Assembly: GCA_024364735.1 (NCBI GenBank)
Contig: JAGFNQ010000856.1
Location: 186,001 to 250,000 of the forward strand
DNA from: Boesenbergia rotunda
Taxonomy: Eukaryota > Streptophyta > Magnoliopsida > Zingiberales > Zingiberaceae
Length of the DNA stretch: 64,000 nucleotides
Direction of reading: 5' to 3'
Shown: positions 1 to 10,945 of the stretch, one piece after another
Layout of the letters: each line of letters starts with the position of its first letter
Numbering within the stretch: the first letter of the stretch is position 1
The notes under the pieces: model-generated
What the model was told of the DNA's origin: nothing
The model's database searches: none
The model's input: only the letters and a program-made list of their open reading frames with translations
Program-made: the position numbers and the translations under genes

Positions 1-264
1 CCTGAAAAATTAACTAGTGGCCTATTTTACTCCACCTACTTTGAGGATATTGAAAGATCTAATCTTGAGGAGGAGATAGAATTTTCTAAGATAAATGCCA
101 TAGTTAATAAAAATCACAAAGGTTCAAATAAATCAGAATTACTAAAAAAACTTGAAAAGAAAAATAAGGATGAGTCAGAAATTTTTGAGATAATGAAAAT
201 TAAGAACTTAGACCCACAACTGTTAATTAATCATTTCAACCTTAATTATTCAAGTTTTACTTAA
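1..264 (+). CDS. 3' end of an unidentified ORF, cut by the window edge
   Basis: Frame 1 is open from the first base to a TAA at 262-264, giving 87 residues of a protein whose start lies outside the window. The composition is rich in Lys, Glu, Asn and Ile, with a charged run near residues 45-60. I recognise no domain. It runs straight into an AT-rich tandem array, and the surroundings are retroelement debris, so a retroelement-derived ORF is possible. The AT-rich composition means that an open stretch of this length could also be chance. Confidence 0.3.
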   Translation, partial: PEKLTSGLFYSTYFEDIERSNLEEEIEFSKINAIVNKNHKGSNKSELLKKLEKKNKDESEIFEIMKIKNLDPQLLINHFNLNYSSFT

Positions 265-960
265 TTAATTAAATTAAATCCTAATTAAATTAAATTCAAA
301 TTAATTCAAATTAAATCCTAATTAAATTAAATTCAAATTAAATTCAAATTAAATTCAAATTAAATTCAAATTAATTCAAATTAAATCCTAATTAAATTAA
401 ATTCAAATTAATTCCTAATTAAATTCAATCTTAATTAATTCAAACTTAACTTAATTCAATTCAATCTTAATTAATTCAAACTTAACTTAATTCAAATTCA
501 ATCTTAATTAATTCAAACTTAACTTAATTCAATTCAATTTTAATTAATTTCTAATTAAATTAAATTCAAATTAATTCAAATTAAATCCTAATTAAATTCA
601 ATCTTAATTAATTCAAACTTAACTTAATTCAATTCAATCTTAATTAATTCAAACTTAACTTAATTCAATTCAATCTTAATTAATTCAAACTTAACTTAAT
701 TCAATTCAATCTTAATTAATTCAAACTTAACTTAATTCAATTCAATTTTAATTAATTCAAATTCAAATTAAATTCAAATTAATTCAATTAAATCTTAATT
801 AATTCAAGTTAAATTAATTCAATTAAATCAAATTCAAATTAATTAATTCCTATTTAATTCAACTTCAATTAATTTCTAATTAATTCAACTTCAATTAATT
901 CTTAATTAACTTGAATCCAACCAAATCTTAAATAACTCAAACTCGAACTAAACTAAAATC
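265..960. repeat. AT-rich tandem minisatellite
   Basis: Almost entirely built of TTAATTCAAATTAAAT-like words. The clearest unit is about 36 bp and is repeated tandemly around 425-540 and 598-742, with shorter AATTCAAATTA units on both sides. No gene is visible. Confidence 0.8.
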
Positions 961-2059
961 TTATCAAAACTGCAACAATTAATTTAATAAAATTAAATAT
1001 GTCAAAGTGGGTTGACATATTCGCGGGTTCACACGACATGTATCTAATCGAAAATTTGATACATATTTAGAAACGTAATTAAAATGCTTTGGACTTGTTT
1101 GAATCATGCATCAATGCCATGGACATGCATCTGCTATATTCTTTTAAATATATGTCATGTCATTCACGTTTAGTTTTATGTATAAATTAGAATGGTTATA
1201 GGAAAAAGAATAATTGAAACTTGAACAACCTAGTATTAAGAGGAGGTGAGATGATAGTACGTTAGGGAAGCCTTTTTAGTGGAACTAGCCGAAGCTACTG
1301 ATCCAAGACCCAAACTAATTAGACCAAAATATCTCAAGAAGTAACTTGAAGATGAATTTTCTATAAAAGGCTTTGTCAAGAAAATGGTTGATGATCCAAT
1401 AAGGCTACGACCAAAGAAGGCCTAGTGCCTCGCCAAGACATGGAAGCCAATTACTGAAAATTAAATTCACTTTACTATTGCTAGATTTGAATCTAACACA
1501 AGTTTCAATTAAATCTTAGAATTAATAATAAATTAAGAAAAATGATTCAAGCATCTCACAATGCACTCATAAGGTAACCACGCTTGCTGTATTGATACAT
1601 CTAAAATGGGTGAGATGTTAAGGACCAATGAATTGAAAAATAGTTTTCAAAATAATTTTTCAAAATTGGTAGAATATTTTTCTAAAAATATATTTTCAAA
1701 TTAGTGCTTTAACATAATAATGTTTTTATGGATTTCATGCTTGTCTGATTGAATATATATGATATGTTTTCAAAAATTATATCTTTTTAAACATTGTTTG
1801 ACTCACACAATTAGACACAAGCCTCTTAGGACAACACTAAAGTTCCTTAAGACACTTAGATAGAGTCAAACAGTGTCAGGTACAGGGGAAGTGGTTTATT
1901 CTATTTCAAAAATTATCCTTGAAAAACCACTGTCTTTTAAAATGGTTTTCAAAAATTGGGCTTTAAACACTATTACTTACGTTTTTCAAAAACTATGTCT
2001 GATAAATTACCTTAATTTCAAAATATGCTTCGAAATTTCAATTACATTCTAAGAGTGTG
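961..2059. other. AT-rich stretch without a recognisable gene
   Basis: No ORF above about 60 codons. It lies downstream of the minus-strand copia gag, where the rest of that element's coding region would be expected, so it may be eroded element sequence. I see no conserved retroelement motif to prove this. Confidence 0.4.
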
Positions 2060-2746
2060 CTATGTCTTGTTTGATTCCTTATTGGGAATCTCTCCCTTGA
2101 TTCTTGCCATCTCGGATCTAGACTCATCTTCTGATTCCATGTCTGAGTCGAACTCGGGTACTGGTTGAAGCTCCTTCTTTGGTGGTTCTTTTGGAGTTTT
2201 TCCTGCAATAGAATTTACACCTTCCTCGACCATTACAGTATCTGTTTGATTATTTAATTCTAATTTTGAAAAGAATTTGAAATCGGTTACCATCTCAGTC
2301 AATTCGTCGTCTGATTCTGGTTCGATTTCGACTTTGGATTCGGGTTCAGACTCTGACTCGGCTGTTTGTGCTTGGACTGAAAGTGCAAGATAACTTACCC
2401 GATCTTCTTCTTCATCTGAGATCTCTTGATGAAGGTTGATCAATTTTTCCCAAATCTCTCTAGCACAACTGAATGGACCTACTAGTTCGAGTTGCTCCTT
2501 GGTTAGGCCACATTGTAGGATTGCAGTTGCCCTTGCATCGGTCTCGATTTGGTTGAGGGTTTTTTCATCCAATTTGTCCCACTCAATTGACAACTCATCT
2601 TCTACGGGAAAAGAGAATCCCGTTTGGATGATCTGCCTTAAGTCCATGTGGGCCTTTAGAAGGGACTCCATTTGATTTCTCCAAAAATTGAAGTTCTCAC
2701 CGGAGAATAGCGGTGGACGGGCACTGTTCCACTCTTGGTTGACCAT
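2060..2746 (-). CDS. Copia-type Gag (UBN2/DUF4219-like), truncated
   Basis: I chose the Met at 2746 because the reading from there matches the usual start of plant copia Gag: PPLFSGENFNFWRNQME, the short N-terminal 'F-G-NF-W---M' motif, followed by a UBN2-type helical region (around residues 40-130, including CAREIWEKLINLHQ). About 229 residues remain. The acidic C-terminal third (runs of Glu, Ser and Asp) ends at a TAG at 2060-2062 and no CCHC zinc knuckle follows, so the protein is truncated. A primer-binding site and an LTR end lie upstream on the same strand (3170-3185 and 3186), which supports a SIRE-like copia element running right to left. No protease, integrase or reverse transcriptase was found downstream, so the element is not autonomous. 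Confidence 0.75.
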   Translation of the reverse strand: MVNQEWNSARPPLFSGENFNFWRNQMESLLKAHMDLRQIIQTGFSFPVEDELSIEWDKLDEKTLNQIETDARATAILQCGLTKEQLELVGPFSCAREIWEKLINLHQEISDEEEDRVSYLALSVQAQTAESESEPESKVEIEPESDDELTEMVTDFKFFSKLELNNQTDTVMVEEGVNSIAGKTPKEPPKKELQPVPEFDSDMESEDESRSEMARIKGEIPNKESNKT

Positions 2747-3169
2747 TAAATTTAAACCTCGTACACACAAGAAATTACAAAAAAATGTATCAAGACTTGG
2801 TCTTGGATTAGTAATGCGGGAGAGAGAGAAAATAGCCCAAGATAAATATTGCATGAATTTCGAGGCGGAATAAAAATAATAATAATAAAAAGTTTGAAAA
2901 AAAAATTCTTTTAGAAAATTATATATATATATATATATATTTTAAATCTGATTAAGAGTTAAAAAAAATACTTGAATTAAGATAGCACGAATTTCGAAAA
3001 AAAAATATTAAAATAATAGGAAAAAAAGTTTATGAGAAATTTTTAAAAATTGATTGTTTTATCAATTCTGACTTATGGTGAAAAAATAAGAAAAGAAAAG
3101 AAACTCTCAAATTTCATAAATCCGAAAAAAAAACTCTCAAATTGGTGGTTGCACCAAATTTGAGCTACC

Positions 3170-3185
3170 CCGCTCTAATACCACT
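3170..3185 (-). other. Primer-binding site of the minus-strand copia element
   Basis: On the minus strand the sequence just inside the LTR end reads GTGGTATTAGAGC, complementary to the 3' end of initiator tRNA-Met as used by most plant LTR elements. It fixes the LTR border at 3186 and the orientation as right to left. Confidence 0.75.
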
Positions 3186-4566
3186 TGTTGGATCGAGAAA
3201 ACACGATAGAGGGGGGTGAATATCGTGAAAACGTTTCGGATAGAAAAGAGACATTACGCAGCGGAATTTAAACAAAACACACACACAGAACTCAAGTAGT
3301 TTTACTTGGTTCGGAGTCGCATTCGGCTCCTACTCTAAGACCCACGGTCCTTGACCGTTTACTACGGGCAATTCTATAATAGCGGAAAAGTTTACAGAAA
3401 TTGTTACAATATTATTGTAGTAAATGAACAAATGTACTCTTGGTTATCGATGCTCGGTGTGGATCGCACTTCGGAGCAGAGGGTCGTCGGCGGCGCTTGA
3501 ATGTCGAGAATGTAGTTTGCCGGAGCAGAGCGCTTGAACCAAGAGTTTGGAGGCGTTGGAAAAAGTGTTTTTGAAGCCTCAGGGGTCGAGCCCCTTTTAT
3601 ACTGCTCCTGGGGGTGCCCTGGACGCTGGGGGCGCCTGACACGTGCCTTCGGATCCGAGAAACCTCATCTGCAGCTCGGTTAGCGTTTATCCATCCAGAA
3701 TCGGCCTCGGAGCTGACGGGGGCGCCCGGGACGTTGGGGGTGCCCCGGTTGACTTGGTCCACTGACTTCGCGGCTGAGTTTTCTTCAATCACAGTTTGAC
3801 TTTGACCCAGGGCGCACGGGACCATCAGGGCACCTGGCCCAGTAAGCTTTCGAAGCCATTCTTGCTTAACTACTCATTTGGCTTTGACCTTGGGCGCCCG
3901 GGACCTCCCGGGCGCCTAGCCCAGCTGCTGCCCCTCTCCTTTGAGGCGTTCTGAACTACAGAAACACATTCCTTTGGTCCCTGCATCCAAGGTTAGTTCC
4001 ACAACAAACATGGCAAGAATGTTAGTTAGTTTTTACAGCCGTAACTGTCTTGTTTCTGACTTCGGGTCTCCCAAATGGAACCCTAGGTTGAACCGACGCT
4101 TATTGTTCCCTCGACGGGGAACGCGTCCTTACCTACTCCTCTCAAGAGAGTTTACCTTTTGCCAACCGGCTCCTCCGGTTGGACTTTTGCCCAATAGCCC
4201 TTGGCCAGGTGCCTAGCAGCCCTTCGCTAGGTCTTCAATGCCAAGCAGCCCTTCGCTAGGTGCCTAGCAATCCTTCGCCAGGTCTTCAACTCCTAGCAGC
4301 CCTTCGCTAGGTGTCTAGCAGTCCTTCGCCAGGTCTTCAACTCCTAGCAGCCCTTTGCTAGGTGCCTAGCAGTCCTTCGCCAGGTCTTCAACTCCTAGCA
4401 ACCCTTCGCTAGGTGCCTAGCAGTCCTTCGCCAGGTCTTCAACGCCTAGCAGCCCTTCGCTAGGACTTCTTTCTGCACACTCAGTGAACACATTAGATCA
4501 CAAATAGTACTTAACTTTGAATCCTTTGCCAATATCAAAATAAGGTTCGATATGGTGCTTCCTGCA
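3186..4566 (-). repeat. 5' LTR of the minus-strand copia (SIRE-like) element
   Basis: The inner end (TGTTGGATCG on plus, CGATCCAACA on minus) abuts the primer-binding site. Just inside is a run matching 'TTCACCCCCCTCTA', common near the end of SIRE-type LTRs. A TATAAAA box lies on minus at 3601-3595, leaving about 960 bp of U3 that is GC-rich and contains a minisatellite (4210-4465). The outer end at about 4566 is inferred from a TG dinucleotide on minus and from the start of a different LTR family at 4567; it could shift by a few bases. No target duplication was found because the other end of the element is not visible. Confidence 0.65.
4210..4465. repeat. 51-bp minisatellite in the U3 of the copia LTR
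   Basis: About five units of 51 bp, each made of two related halves (CCTAGCAGCCCTTCGCTAGG and a variant ending GCCAGGTCTTCAAC). Each half carries a short inverted repeat (CCTAGC / GCTAGG), so every unit can fold into small hairpins. It lies upstream of the TATA box of this LTR. Confidence 0.85.
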
Positions 4567-4831
4567 CTAATAATATCTGTGGCTTATTCTTGAGGTTATC
4601 TCCTTTGCAGCTTTATACAGTCTCAATAGTTGTAATGTGTATATATATATATGCATAGATGTAATGATATGTTCCCTCGCATCTGACATTGATGGATCAT
4701 TGGTTATTTCGTTAGTATACCTAGTAGGTTACTTGTATCCCATGATATAGGATTCAAACCTATACCTAGCACACTGAGATGTTAGTTGAGGACTTGGTGG
4801 GTGTTGTATGTGTTTGGGTCATGCACCATCC

Positions 4832-5759
4832 TGTTGAGGCAATCGGCCCTTAAATGATTGGTAGATCATGGTTTTGATGTGTGGGCGAATAGGTTTAAAG
4901 TTAGAGTGTTATGTTGTATTTGATTTGTGTGATTGAGTTTGCAGGACTTGGAGAATCACACTTGGTGGACCTATCCGAGGGACGAGAGTCGAGGGAGGAG
5001 AGTTCCAAGGGCAAGCCGGGAAGTGGACTTCAAAGGGCACACGTGAAGGGTGGCATGGAGGCAAGCCAAGGGAAGGCTTGCGTACGCATCTGAGGGACGA
5101 TAGCTAGAGGAAGAGGACTTCAAGGGGCGAGCCAAGGGAGCAGACCTGAAGGCACACGCGAAGGAGAAGGTTCGGAGTGGCTGGAGCTGAGCTGGGAGGC
5201 AGGGCAGTCGACTGGCCCAGAGGCAGTCGACTGCCAAAACCCACAGAGAGTTCGCAGCTTCGGATCAGTCGACTGGCCTTGGGGAAGTCGACTGGTATGC
5301 CCAGAAACTAGCCGTTGGCCAGCATTTATTGCTGGGCCAGTCGACTGGCCCATAGGCAGTCGACTGGTGCGAGACTGGACAGACTGCGAATCTGTCCTTT
5401 TCACCTATAAAAGGAGCTCCTCGTTACACGTGTATATATAGTTTCGTACAGTAACGAAGTGCTGCCCAATTGTAGAGTGATCTTTGTTTCCTCCATCATA
5501 TTTCTGCATCTGTAAAGAGGAAGCTTTTGCTGTAAAGGTTTCTCCACCTCAAGGAGACTTTTCGATAGTGAAAAGTGGTGCTCGTAGCATGGATCCTTGG
5601 ATTAGTCACCCATCTGGGTGGATACTAAGTAAAATAACTTTGTTAGCATTGTTATTTCTTTTGCATATTATTTCCGTTGCGCTAACATCTTTGTAGAGAT
5701 CAAAACGATCAAAAAAAGTGCATTCACCCCCCCCCCTGCACGCCTACATCGATCCTTCA
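4832..5759 (+). mobile_element. Solo LTR, 928 bp, with 5-bp target duplication
   Basis: Begins TGTTGAGGCA and ends CGATCCTTCA, flanked by CATCC at 4827-4831 and CATCC at 5760-5764. It interrupts an otherwise continuous block of the larger LTR, which is uninterrupted in the 28060-28090 copy. There is a TATAAAA box at 5406-5412 and a C-rich run with CACCCCCC near the 3' end, as in SIRE-like copia LTRs. There is no internal region, so it is a solo LTR left by LTR-LTR recombination. Confidence 0.88.
5204..5370. promoter_or_regulatory. Cluster of AGTCGACTG palindromes upstream of the LTR TATA box
   Basis: Six copies of (C)AGTCGACTG(G) occur in about 165 bp, ending about 40 bp before the TATA box. 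Position and palindromic form suggest a repeated transcription-factor site in the LTR enhancer; that role is inference. A related copy sits in the LTR fragment at 9067-9515. Confidence 0.55.
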
Positions 5760-6869
5760 CATCCTTGCATTGTTGCATGCTGACGATCATCAGCTCCTAT
5801 GTAGTCTGAGTCCATCGTCAGTTACATGAGGATATGCACGCACACTCACTCAGGGTTAGTGGCTACCATAGGTTGTGTGCATTTGCCCTGTATTGCTCCG
5901 TTCGACCACTATTTGGAGGGTGGTTCCGGGCATGGTAGCAGTTAGGGATCCCTTCTCGTCCTCAGACATGAGAAGATGAGAGCGAAACTCCCCCATTGCT
6001 TGGGGTAGGAGAGTGACCTCCGCCAGCATCCTGTCCACTCGGTCACTCAGGAGCAGTGATAACAGGGTGCGTACAGTTATCATAGCCCTACCCACGCAGA
6101 CGTTCATTTATGATAGGTGGATGGTGCCTGACTGGCGTCAGGGGTGACATATGTCATTGCACCATGTGCATATTTTGCATCGTGCATTGCTTGCTGCATT
6201 TGATTGTTGCAGTTGATTGGCATACATATACTGGAGACTTGTTTACCTTGGATTATGTGTTATATTTGTTCTTTAGGGATTTATTCCACCCCTCTGCAGG
6301 ATAGATAAATTCTGGTATGTACCTACATTCGGTACTTTCAATGTATGCCTTTCTATTATACATATGAGACTGTATCAGCGTGACTCTCATTGTTAGTATA
6401 ATCAACTATGCATATCTGTTTAGGTATCCGCTGAGTTCGTTTGGACTCACACTGTTGCCTATGTTTTTATTTCAGATTAAGATACTTAGAGTCGCCAGAA
6501 GAGTCCAGCAGCCAATCCCTACCCATCGCGACGATAAAGTTTATTTTGTACTTAGTAGTGCCTATGTTTTCATATTTAGTTATTGGATTTGTATATGTCT
6601 TGGGAGTGTTGTTGTGTGCCCTAAGAGGTTTATGTATTTGTTGTTTTGTCGTAAGTCGGACCGGTCCGTAGCTAGGTATGGCTTACCATGTTTTATTTTA
6701 TGTTCTGTCTTGATTATTAGGCCTGAGGCCAAATATATACTGTGTGGGTTGTATGGTTATTTGTATGTATGCGTAAATTGTCCGCCGGACAGGGGAGGTG
6801 TTGTCCGATTTTCTATTGGATCAGCGGCTCTTGGGTCTCGGGGCGTGACAATTTATTTTCGCGCTCACT

Positions 6870-7497
6870 TGGCTACCAGGATTCATAAACTTTAGTACTT
6901 AGCCTGGAGGTCTAGAGTTCAAATCCTGAGGAAGGCAAAAATCCATTGGCCAGGGGTGGGAAGTTCTTATGAGTAACGACGGTCGACGGTCGACGACCAA
7001 ATGGGCCAGGCAAGGAGCCGAGGGGTCGGGTCGACGGGTCGGGTCGTTACAATAAAAGGCGCCTTTTTATTATAACGACCCGGCCCATCGACCCGACCCC
7101 TCGGCCCCTTGGGGGGCCAAATTTCATTTTTTTTGCGGACCAACAACCTGGCCCCTTTGGTCGTCGACCGTCGACCGTCGTTACTCACATAAACTTTCCA
7201 CCCCAGGCCAGTGGATTTTTGCTTTCCCCAAGATTCGAACTCTAGACCTCCAGGCTAAGTACTAAAGTTTATGAATCCCACGCTCACTTGGCTACCAGGA
7301 TTCATAAACTCTAGTACTTAGCTTGGAGGTCTAGAGTTCGAATCCTGGGGAAGGCAAAAATCCACTGGCCTGGGGTGGAAAGTTCTTGTGAGTAACGACG
7401 GTCGACGACCAAAGGGGCCAGGTTGTTGGGCCACCAAAAAATGGAATTTGGCCGCCTAAGGGGCCGAGGGGTCGGGTCGACGGGCCGGGTCGTTACA
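6870..7497. repeat. tRNA-like (SINE-type) repeats in fold-back arrangement
   Basis: Three copies of one roughly 200-bp repeat: plus at about 6870-7070, minus at about 7073-7281, plus at about 7282-7497. The first two form a near-400-bp palindrome centred on an AAGGCGCCTT core at about 7065. Each starts with an A-box-like TTGGCTACCAGG and a B-box-like GAGTTCGAATCC, spaced like a tRNA gene with a long variable arm, then a body, then a GC-rich tail ending GGGTCGTTACAA. The tRNA-like head supports a SINE; the fold-back form and GC-rich tail are unusual for one. Confidence 0.6.
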
Positions 7498-8195
7498 ACT
7501 CAAGAATACAGAGACAATTCTGAACTAAAATTGCATCCACAGTTCTAACAAGCCGCATGATGAAATCAACCGAAATCCAAGCTAAAGAACATATTCTTAC
7601 CTAGATCCATGGACTCGACAACCACCAACAGAGGAGACCCCTCAAACCTTCCCTTGCTCAATAATGAAGAGTACCATACCACAGTGAAGAGATCGTCGTG
7701 CCCTAGATCACCACTATGCCCTAGATCCAAGAACAAACTCAAAACCAAACCAACTTGCAATCTACCGGAAGAATCAAGAATGAGACTCAGACATCGGAGC
7801 TAGGGTTAAGATCATCCGACTTACCTTCCCGTATCATCGGGGATGGCGCGATCAGAGGCTAGATCATCGCTTGACGAGGATCTCAGCCATAGGGCGTGGG
7901 TGATGGGACTCAGTGTGGAAGGAGGAAGAGAAGGTCACGGCTTCTCCGGTGTCCCGATCGCGCAAAGTTAGAAGCAGATCACCTTCGCTCGGCCGAAGGA
8001 AATGATCCGCGATCTCTACCGAAAAATAGAAGAGGAGAGAACAACTCAATTTCGGGCGGAGAAAGCAAAGGGAGAAGCATATATAATTATGGTACTTTTC
8101 TGTTTAAGGCCCCTAAATTTGGCTATTTACTTGTGCCATGTAGGTTTAGGTTCATTTACCTTTTAGCCCCTCAAATTTCAAAATGTTAATATTGG
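7498..8195 (-). repeat. LTR-like leader fragment, probably the large gypsy-type family in reverse
   Basis: Read on minus, this has a TATA-like stretch (8080-8090), then a T/C-rich leader with short GC-rich blocks ending in a GT-rich donor-like region, very like the layout at 11700-12340 of the 3-kb solo LTR ('GGGGCTAAAA' block, then CT-rich leader). I see no conserved protein; ORFs of 61-97 codons in several frames look incidental. Confidence 0.4.
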
Positions 8196-9066
8196 CTCAA
8201 TTGGTTACCAGGATTCATAAACTCTAATACTTAAGCTTGGAGGTCTAGGGTTCGAATTAGGGTTGTAAATGAATCTAGCCGCTCGTGAACTATTCGGAGC
8301 TCGATTCGATAGAAGCTCGTTCGAGCTCGTTTAATAAAGCTCGTTAATATTAACGAACCAAACTCAAACTCAGCAGTATTCAGCTCGTTAGCTCGTGAAC
8401 AGGCACATTAATAAGCTCGTGAGCTAGCTCGTAAAATATAAAATTAATATTTAACATTAAATATATAATTTTGACACTTTTACATTTAATAAATATAAAA
8501 TATCCAATAAAGCTCATTTGTATGAATAAAATCATAGATTTTAGTAAATATTTTATATTTTTTAGAATATATAATTTATTTTTTCAATAAATTGATGAAT
8601 AATTTAATTAATAATTTATATTTGGTAAGTTCGGTTAGGGCTCAATTAGGCTCGAATATGCTCGCAAGTCATCACTATATTCGATAAATTAAGCTCGAGC
8701 TCGGCTCGATAATAAACGAACTAAACTCAAACTCTCAAGTATTCAGCTCGGCTCGGTTTGATTACAGCCCTAGTTCGAACTAAACTCACTAAGACTTTCC
8801 ACCCCTGGCCAGTGGATTTTTGCCTTCTCCAGGATTCGAACTCTAGACCTCCAAGCAGAAGTACTAGAGTTTATGAATCCTGGTAATCAATTGAGCCCAG
8901 GCTTGGAGGTCTAGAGTTCGAATCCTGGGGAAGGTAAAAATCCACTGGCCAGGAGTGGAAAGTCTTAGTGAGTAACGGCACGGCCGAGAGCCGACGACGT
9001 GAGGGTCATAAAAGGCCGCCAAATGGGATTTGGCCGCCAAAGGGGCCGAGGGGTCGGGTCGTTACA
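8196..9066. repeat. Second cluster of tRNA-like fold-back repeats, interrupted by a MITE
   Basis: A plus head at 8196-8257 (A-box TGGCTCAATTGG), an inverted copy at about 8783-8898, and another plus copy at about 8899-9066 with the GTCGGGTCGTTACA tail. The MITE at 8258-8772 sits inside the B-box of the first copy. Confidence 0.6.
8258..8772. mobile_element. hAT-type MITE, 515 bp
   Basis: Termini TAGGGTTGTAA and TTACAGCCCTA are inverted repeats with one mismatch; the flanks are GTTCGAAT (8250-8257) and GTTCGAAC (8773-8780), an 8-bp target duplication with one change, as expected for hAT. The interior is rich in AGCTCG/CGAGCT words near both ends and AT-rich in the middle. There is no coding capacity. 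Confidence 0.85.
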
Positions 9067-9515
9067 TCAATAGCTGACAGTCAACTGATGTTGGCACCAG
9101 TCGACTGGTAACGATTATTTCAGGAACGAGCTATATTTAAAGGAGCTCGGTTTACTTGAGCAAAGGTTGACGAAATAAGCTTGGATAAAGTTTATTAGTA
9201 GTCTACAAGTGCTCAGGAGTTGTTGCGAGTTTGTGGCGAGGCTTCTCCACCCACATGGAGCTACACGAGCTAGTTGGAGGCTTTCCAGGGAGTCATCCAC
9301 CGACGAATCTGGATCGTCCACCTTACGGATAGCCGTGGCGTAGGAACATCATCTCCGAACCACATAAATCGATGTATATTAGTAGTTTGTGTTTCTTGTT
9401 AGTTTTAGTTTTATTTTGTATTTCGTTGTACGCTAACAAGTGTAGGAAGAGAACCGCGAATCAAATGGGTGAATAGCAATTCACCCCCCTCTAGCAGTAT
9501 GATCGAGCACCAACA
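9067..9515 (+). repeat. 3' part of a SIRE-like copia LTR
   Basis: Contains a palindrome CCAGTCGACTGG, a TATATTTAAAGG TATA-like box, and the end TTCACCCCCCTCTAG followed by GCACCAACA at 9515, closely matching in layout the solo LTR at 4832-5759. The 5' part is missing at the junction with the tRNA-like repeat. Confidence 0.6.
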
Positions 9516-9720
9516 AGAAGGACCGAACAAACAGCAAGCAAAACACAGTAAAGAGAAGAGTAGCTTACGAGATGGAGGAGAGCCGAAAATAGGCAAGCAA
9601 CTTACAAGAGGGAGAGCAACAGAGACTCTGAGGACTTGAGCACAAGATCAAGGGTGTGGTCATAAGGATACGACCACCTCTCCTCACCCTACATATTTAT
9701 AAGGTTCACCCTTAACTCAG
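9516..9720. other. Non-coding junction, LTR-like
   Basis: No gene. It contains a TATAAATATG sequence on minus (about 9690-9700) and a purine-rich stretch, suggestive of the promoter end of an unidentified LTR. It is not present in front of the second segment copy at 32423. Confidence 0.3.
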
Positions 9721-10722
9721 ACCACTCGATTGGTGACACGTTGCCTGCAAGGAGAGGCAGGTCAGGTCATCACGGGGATCAAGGCGACGTAACCATCCAA
9801 TGACTAGGGCGTGGCTTCAGCTAACGTCGCATGTCACTCGTCAACTTTCCATCAGGAGAGAGAGATTGAGTGGGAAGCAGGCCGAGGTTTGAAGGCGGTG
9901 GACACATGAGTGACGCTCTGGAGGTGGTGCGAGCCATGTGGCAGCAACGTAGTGGTCGATGGTTTGAACGCAGAACTTCTCTCTCCCCCTCTTTATTAAT
10001 GCATGGCAAGCGTCATTAAGCCAGCGCACGCCTAATAAAATGATGATTGATAGCTGAATCTCTGACAACTAATCATGTTTCTCTTCGATATGATGCAACA
10101 ATTACTATGGCGCATGCCGTCTTGAATGTTGATTAGATTTATATCTCGAGCATAATCTCTGTCATACAGGACATTTAATGCCCTTGACCTACTGTCGTAA
10201 CCCTCTCTTTTTAACGTGGCAACTCTCCAATCAGTCACATACCCTTCCTTCGATTAGACTTGTAGGGGTCTTGTGATTGGGAGGCTAATGAGAGGATGCC
10301 ACGTGGCATAAGAGTTTTTGCGTAGACTCAGCAAAGATGAGCTTGAGTACCTCCCGGTCGAGATGGGTCCTCGCCTGGTCGGCTGAATGGTAAGGGCAGT
10401 TATATCGGCCTAAATGGGTCTCAAGTGTCTTGATCCCAACTAACCCACTCGAGTTGTATAATATGCTCTGGTTGGGAAGGACATCTCCATAGGATCTCCC
10501 GGTCGGAAAATTTCCTGGTACTTAAACATTTCCCTCTCTTAAAGGATATCCGGGATATATTATGCGGTGATTATTAGAGGGAGTAATTAAAGCCTTTGGG
10601 GGCGTCGTATTAATGACCAAAAAGAGAAAACGCCCATGATTTAATGATTGATTGCTGGTAATTATTAGCAGTTATAGAAACAATCATTCATAATGATAGT
10701 ATAACAGTCATATTAAATAGTA

Positions 10723-10945
10723 GAGCAATGATAGAGAACGTGAAATTTTAGCATGAAACTCAACGTGAATGACGTGACACTTTTTATATACACGTCCGAT
10801 TGTCGCTCGGACAGTGGCGGCGGCCTCCGGCCGCCGCCCCGAACAAAACTATAACCTGGGGGGATGGGTGAACCCGTCGAGGATCGGTGCAATTGGGTTT
10901 CATGTTGGATTCACGTTGAATTTTTCATATTCCCAATCATTTTCC
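10723..10945. mobile_element. Mutator-type MITE, 223 bp, proven by empty site
   Basis: Flanked by TAAATAGTA at 10714-10722 and 10946-10954. Copy B of the segment has a single TAAATAGTA at the matching place (about 33405-33415) and lacks the insertion. The ends are imperfect inverted repeats sharing a TTCAACGTGAAT-like block. The 9-bp duplication points to the Mutator group. A GC-rich hairpin (GGCGGCGGCCTCCGGCCGCC) sits at about 10815-10840. Confidence 0.8.

Larger units (their letters stand above)
4567..6850 (+). repeat. Fragment of a large gypsy-type LTR (Tekay/Del-like), split by a solo LTR
   Basis: Ends in GGGGCGTGACA at 6850. Both halves (4567-4831 and 5765-6850) align by eye with 27860-29203 and with the second half of 11675-14712: shared blocks include the 'CATCCTTGCATTGTTGCATGC' region, the 'CATGTGCATATTTTGCATCGTGCATTG' region and the end block 'TCCGATTTTCTATTGGATCAGCGGCTC'. 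The 5' part of the LTR is missing because the copia element abuts at 4566. The Tekay/Del assignment rests on LTR size and end sequence only, since no internal coding region of this family is present in the window. Confidence 0.7.

Noticed and set aside
3412..3825. 137-codon minus ORF in the copia LTR
   Set aside because: Overlaps the TATA box and repeats of the LTR; no protein-like features.
6870..6935. Genuine tRNA gene
   Set aside because: A- and B-box-like motifs are present, but no acceptor stem pairs properly and the copies are repeated with long tails, so a tRNA-derived repeat fits better.
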